A stretch of DNA of 9,157 bases from Methanosarcinales archaeon (lineage in GTDB: Archaea > Halobacteriota > Methanosarcinia > Methanosarcinales > Methanogasteraceae). Shown piece by piece: positions 6,434 through 9,157 of the stretch. The first letter of the stretch is position 1; every line of letters begins with the position of its first letter. A model generated the notes under the pieces. That model saw nothing but the letters and a program-made list of their open reading frames with translations. It was not told where the DNA came from and searched no databases. Made by a program: the position numbers and the translations under genes. The stretch is taken from positions 1-9,157 of the forward strand of contig DAOVGO010000019.1 in assembly GCA_030672345.1 (NCBI GenBank), given 5' to 3'.

Positions 6434-6997
6434 ATGCTTCCGATACTCACGCAAACGCTTAAAGACGCGCCGATCGTCCGCAGGGGCGAGTATCACTACT
6501 TTATTCACCCGATAACGGACGGCGTGCCAGAACTTACGCCTGCGCTGCTCTCAGAGGTTGCAGACCGCATCATCGAACTGGTTGATACCGATGTGGACAG
6601 GATCGTGACCATCGAGTCGATGGGAATCCCGGTTGGGACGGTGCTTGCAATGAAAACCGGTATTCCGCTTGTGATCGTCAGAAAACGGCAGTACAACCTC
6701 CCAAACGAGATTGCAGTACATCAGTGTACAGGATATTCAAAGGGGGAACTGTATCTGAACGGAATCAATAAAGGTGACCGTGTGATGCTTGTTGATGATG
6801 TTATCAGCACGGGCGGCACGATGAAAGCGGTTATTCAGGCGCTGAAGATCGCTGGCGCGGAGATTTGCGACATCATCACGGTCATCGAACGTGGCGAGGG
6901 CGCATCGTCCCTGCGTGCTGCCGGACACGACATAAAGACACTGGTTTCGGTGGATGTAGACGCAGAGGGTGTGGTGGTCAAATCGGTTCTGGGATGA
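6434..6997 (+). CDS. hpt: Archaeal hypoxanthine/guanine phosphoribosyltransferase
   Basis: This purine salvage enzyme attaches hypoxanthine or guanine to PRPP, giving IMP or GMP and pyrophosphate, in the cytoplasm. The 187 residues match the archaeal HPRTase family end to end: RGEYHYFIHPITDGVPE (17-33), the ESMGIPVGT loop (61-69), IVRKRQYNLPNE (81-92), VHQCTGYSKGELYLNG (95-110), and the PRPP-binding signature VMLVDDVISTGGT (117-129) with the paired acidic residues D121 and D122. The ATG at 6434 gives the usual N-terminus, and the TATA box 24-25 bp upstream suggests a leaderless message. It is the first gene of a two-gene operon: its TGA overlaps the ATG of the Cas4-like gene in ATGA (6994-6997). 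Nothing in it looks damaged. Confidence 0.95.
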   Translation: MLPILTQTLKDAPIVRRGEYHYFIHPITDGVPELTPALLSEVADRIIELVDTDVDRIVTIESMGIPVGTVLAMKTGIPLVIVRKRQYNLPNEIAVHQCTGYSKGELYLNGINKGDRVMLVDDVISTGGTMKAVIQALKIAGAEICDIITVIERGEGASSLRAAGHDIKTLVSVDVDAEGVVVKSVLG

Positions 6998-7809
6998 AGC
7001 ATGATCGGATTTTAGCCTCCGAGATCGCCGCTTACCTGCGATGCCCGCGTCTTGTATACTTTCGCAGTCGGTCAGGGGCTGATGAGCAAAAGACCATCGA
7101 CACAAAGTATTTATCGCATCTTATCCTGAAGGAGCTTGCGCTTACCCACCATCATACCGCTGCCAGCGATGGCACTGGTGACGCCGGCGATGCCGGTAGC
7201 ACGGTCGAAAGACTGCGCACCGAACTCAAACGCATCGCAGACGAGCTTTTGGTGCTGTATCGCGCCGAACTCTCTGATGTGGATCACCAGATGGTGCTGG
7301 ATGCGGCAGACAGCATCGATATCGATGTGATCGGCTCACGGATCTCGGATTATGTCCGGATAATCGGAAAAAATGCGCTTCTCATGAAAATAACCCCGTG
7401 CGCAGTCGAATACGCCATGTATTCTGATGCACTCGGGATTGCCGGGGCTCCGGACAAACTGGTGCGGATCGATGGCTCTGTGCTGCCATATCTCACCAGG
7501 ACTGGTGAAAAGCCGGAACATGGGGCTTGGAAACCGGACCGGTTGCAGATCACAGCCTACGCGATGCTGGTGGAGGAAACGTTCGGGCAGGCTGTGAAAT
7601 ACGGAATCGTTGAGTATGCAAGGTTCTTTGAGCTGCGTGAGGTGAATATCAAGTCGAGAGACCGGCGTCGGGTTCTGGAACTGCGGAATCGGATCCGGAT
7701 GATCAAGGACGGCAGAATGCCTGACCGCCCGCGGGATGCGCCCTGCGAGTTCTGCGCATTCGAGGAGGGCTGCACTGCGCAGAGATCGCTTGCATCGAAG
7801 TTTTTTTAG
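6994..7809 (+). CDS. Cas4-like (DUF83) iron-sulfur PD-(D/E)XK-fold protein, probably lacking standard nuclease residues
   Basis: The family comprises RecB-like exonucleases with a [4Fe-4S] cluster, including CRISPR Cas4, but many archaeal members stand alone with unknown roles. The 271 residues show SEIAAYLRCPRLVYF with C17, and C251-x2-C254-x5-C260 (CEFCAFEEGC) at the C-terminus: the full four-cysteine Cas4 ligand set. The fold motifs GAPDKLV (D154) and Q185-ITAY (QxxxY) are present. Where active members have E-x-K before TG (as in PVEYKTG), this one has L167-T-R169 (PYLTRTG), so metal-dependent cleavage is doubtful unless other residues substitute. A hydrophilic Asp/Gly/Ala-rich loop lies at ~52-70. 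The ATG at 6994 is chosen because it gives the family N-terminus and overlaps the hpt stop by 4 bp, implying translational coupling. No CRISPR array or other cas gene is nearby. Confidence 0.8.
   Translation: MKHDRILASEIAAYLRCPRLVYFRSRSGADEQKTIDTKYLSHLILKELALTHHHTAASDGTGDAGDAGSTVERLRTELKRIADELLVLYRAELSDVDHQMVLDAADSIDIDVIGSRISDYVRIIGKNALLMKITPCAVEYAMYSDALGIAGAPDKLVRIDGSVLPYLTRTGEKPEHGAWKPDRLQITAYAMLVEETFGQAVKYGIVEYARFFELREVNIKSRDRRRVLELRNRIRMIKDGRMPDRPRDAPCEFCAFEEGCTAQRSLASKFF
7801..7807 (+). terminator. T-run terminator candidate at the end of the Cas4-like gene
   Basis: Seven T residues encode the two terminal Phe codons and the first base of the TAG stop (7807-7809). A T tract at the end of an archaeal operon is a plausible termination signal, and the next gene, dapL, has its own promoter candidate. 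No hairpin precedes it. Confidence 0.4.
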
Positions 7810-7831
7810 CCGCCGGCTGCATCATAACAAC

Positions 7832-7860
7832 GGCACAACCCGGATATTTCAGTGAAATCG
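7832..7860 (+). repeat. Dispersed intergenic repeat, copy 2
   Basis: This block opens with GGCACAACCCG and ends with AAATCG. It pairs with 5960-5988 at 23 of 29 positions with only transition differences. It begins 23 bp after the Cas4-like stop codon. Confidence 0.5.
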
Positions 7861-7889
7861 ATAGATATTGCGACGCGACTTCTTGCCGC

Positions 7890-7913
7890 ACACGAATTTC
7901 ACGAATAAACGAA
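7890..7913. repeat. Degenerate 9-bp tandem array (CACGAAT type)
   Basis: CACGAATTT (7890-7898) and CACGAATAA (7899-7907) are followed by a weaker ACGAAC. The same kind of motif appears on the opposite strand at 6018-6033 as TCGTGAGCATTCGTGG. Repeats of the ATTCGTG type are widespread in microbial spacers, and their function is unknown. Confidence 0.6.
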
Positions 7914-7970
7914 CATCAAAAATCCGGGTAATCGGCGGAAATACGCTTCGAAATTTTAGATGGCGCCTCA

Positions 7971-7985
7971 ACACCGTGGCGGTGT
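7971..7985. repeat. Short perfect inverted repeat upstream of dapL
   Basis: ACACCG (7971-7976) and CGGTGT (7980-7985) form 6-bp complementary arms around TGG. It lies about 33 bp upstream of the dapL TATA candidate, so it could be an operator half-pair. It has no T run after it, which argues against a terminator. Confidence 0.35.
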
Positions 7986-8017
7986 GACAGTTCCATGCCA
8001 CCTGCCATGATCGAAAG

Positions 8018-8025
8018 ATATTAAT
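8018..8025 (+). promoter_or_regulatory. Candidate TATA box of dapL
   Basis: ATATTAAT follows the purine-rich BRE-like CGAAAG (8012-8017). Its centre is about 34 bp before the ATG at 8055, so the predicted leader is only 5-10 nt. This agrees with the lack of any ribosome-binding motif before dapL. Confidence 0.55.
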
Positions 8026-8054
8026 CCACAAACGACCATCACAACCACGATTAG

Positions 8055-9157
8055 ATGTACGCGAACAGAATCACCTCACTACCGCCATACCTCTTCGCAG
8101 CGATAGACCGAGCGAAGGAAAGCGCGATACAAGACGGAGTCGATGTCATCGATCTTGGTGTTGGCGACCCTGACCTGCCGACGCCGCCCCACATCATCGA
8201 TGCGCTCTGCACATCCGCAAAAAACCCAGATCGACATAAATACCCGTCGTATACCGGTATGTTCTCATTTAGGGAGGCGGCAGCCGAATGGTACAAAAAT
8301 ACGTTCAATATCTCGCTTGATCCGGGAAATGAGGTGCTTGCGCTCATCGGGTCAAAGGAAGGTCTCGCACACATCCCGCTTGCGTTTTTAAATCCCGGAG
8401 ACATCGCGCTCGTGCCTGATCCCGCATACCCGGTGTACAGGATCGGCACACTCTTCGCAGGAGGCGTGCCCTACACCATGCCACTCTCAGCGGAGAACGA
8501 TTTCCTGCCGGATTTGGATGCGATACCAGGCGATGTTGCAGACCGCGCCAGACTGATCTTTCTGAATTACCCGAACAACCCGACTGCAGCGGTCGCAGGT
8601 CCAGACTTCTTTGGGGAGGTCGTCGATTTCGCATCAGAGCATGACATCGTCGTGGTGCATGACAACCCGTATTCTGAGATGACATTTGACGGATACCGTG
8701 CGCCGAGCCTCTTATCGACACCGGGCGCGATGGAGGTCGGGGTCGAGATGCATTCGCTGTCAAAGACCTACAACATGACTGGCTGGCGCATCGGTTTTGC
8801 GGTCGGAAACGCCGAGATCCTTTCAGGGCTTGGCGATGTCAAGACAAACATCGATTCCGGAGCATTCGAGGCTGTACAGGAGGCTGCCATCACCGCACTC
8901 ACCGGTCCGCAGGATTGCGTCGAAGATATGCGCAGGATATACACGGAAAGGAGAGGTCTGCTGATCGAAGGCTTACATGCGCTCGGTATCGATGCCACGG
9001 TACCAAAAGCCACGTTCTATGTGTGGGCGCCAGTGCCGGATGGCTATACATCGATATCCTACTCAGGCGAACTGCTTGACAGGATCGGGATCGTGGCAAC
9101 GCCCGGTGTCGGATTCGGAGAATTTGGAGAAGGGTATGTGCGGTTCTCGATGACCAG
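8055..9157 (+). CDS. dapL: LL-diaminopimelate aminotransferase (C-terminus cut off by window edge)
   Basis: This PLP enzyme converts tetrahydrodipicolinate and glutamate directly to LL-diaminopimelate and 2-oxoglutarate, a one-step route to lysine used by many methanogens. The 367 visible codons match the DapL subgroup of class I/II aminotransferases: GVGDPDLPTP (35-44), KYPSYTG (62-68), IGSKEGLAH (98-106), NPGDIALVPDPAYPVY (113-128), NYPNNPT with N175, D203 and Y206 in HDNPYSE, the PLP-binding K237 in SLSKTYNMTGWRIGF, and R245. Family length is about 385, so roughly the last 15-20 residues lie outside the window. The ATG at 8055 gives the family N-terminus (MYANRITSLPPYLFAAID). No other lysine-pathway gene is present in the window. 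It has its own promoter candidate and is probably transcribed separately from hpt. Confidence 0.94.
   Translation, partial: MYANRITSLPPYLFAAIDRAKESAIQDGVDVIDLGVGDPDLPTPPHIIDALCTSAKNPDRHKYPSYTGMFSFREAAAEWYKNTFNISLDPGNEVLALIGSKEGLAHIPLAFLNPGDIALVPDPAYPVYRIGTLFAGGVPYTMPLSAENDFLPDLDAIPGDVADRARLIFLNYPNNPTAAVAGPDFFGEVVDFASEHDIVVVHDNPYSEMTFDGYRAPSLLSTPGAMEVGVEMHSLSKTYNMTGWRIGFAVGNAEILSGLGDVKTNIDSGAFEAVQEAAITALTGPQDCVEDMRRIYTERRGLLIEGLHALGIDATVPKATFYVWAPVPDGYTSISYSGELLDRIGIVATPGVGFGEFGEGYVRFSMT

Larger units (their letters stand above)
7810..8054. other. Spacer between the Cas4-like gene and dapL
   Basis: No gene is supported. The spacer contains the second copy of the dispersed repeat (7832-7860), a 9-bp-period CACGAAT array (7890-7913), a short perfect hairpin ACACCG-TGG-CGGTGT (7971-7985), and the dapL promoter candidate. 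A 60-codon minus-strand open frame (8031-7849) has no domain and covers the repeat DNA. Confidence 0.6.

Noticed and set aside
7890..7913. CRISPR array suggested by CACGAAT repeats next to a Cas4-like gene
   Set aside because: The units are 9 bp, tandem without spacers and degenerate, so they do not have the form of a CRISPR array.

Overview
The window looks like chromosomal DNA of a methanogen-like euryarchaeon (Methanomicrobia / Methanosarcinales / ANME-1 / Syntrophoarchaeia type). The grounds are an archaeal-type hypoxanthine/guanine phosphoribosyltransferase, a methanogen-style LL-diaminopimelate aminotransferase, an AOR-family tungsten oxidoreductase, archaeal TATA boxes close to start codons with leaderless or short-leader starts, and a remnant of the dockerin-like calcium-binding repeat common in surface proteins of that group. 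The exact lineage cannot be fixed from the sequence alone.

Layout: the left 5.9 kb is read on the minus strand. From right to left it holds a small membrane-anchored surface protein (5893-5294), an AOR-family aldehyde:ferredoxin oxidoreductase (5122-3356), a 446-bp spacer with a T-rich terminator candidate and the carB promoter, and carB itself (2909 to beyond the left edge). The right 2.7 kb is read on the plus strand: hpt (6434-6997), a Cas4-like iron-sulfur PD-(D/E)XK protein overlapping hpt by 4 bp (6994-7809), a 245-bp spacer, and dapL (8055 to beyond the right edge). Between the two divergent blocks lies a 540-bp region with a decayed dockerin-type fragment broken by a one-base frameshift, and a copy of a short dispersed repeat that recurs in the cas4-dapL spacer.

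Function: most genes are housekeeping. carB serves pyrimidine and arginine synthesis, hpt serves purine salvage and dapL serves lysine synthesis. The AOR enzyme probably oxidises an aldehyde with ferredoxin as acceptor, and the surface protein is a structural envelope component. No CRISPR array, other cas gene, rRNA, tRNA or insertion sequence is visible. I found no complete new system. The most unusual items are the Cas4-like protein, which keeps its four cluster cysteines but lacks the usual nuclease Glu-x-Lys pair and is translationally coupled to hpt, the tandem dyads upstream of the AOR gene, and the dispersed repeat whose two core copies differ only by transitions.
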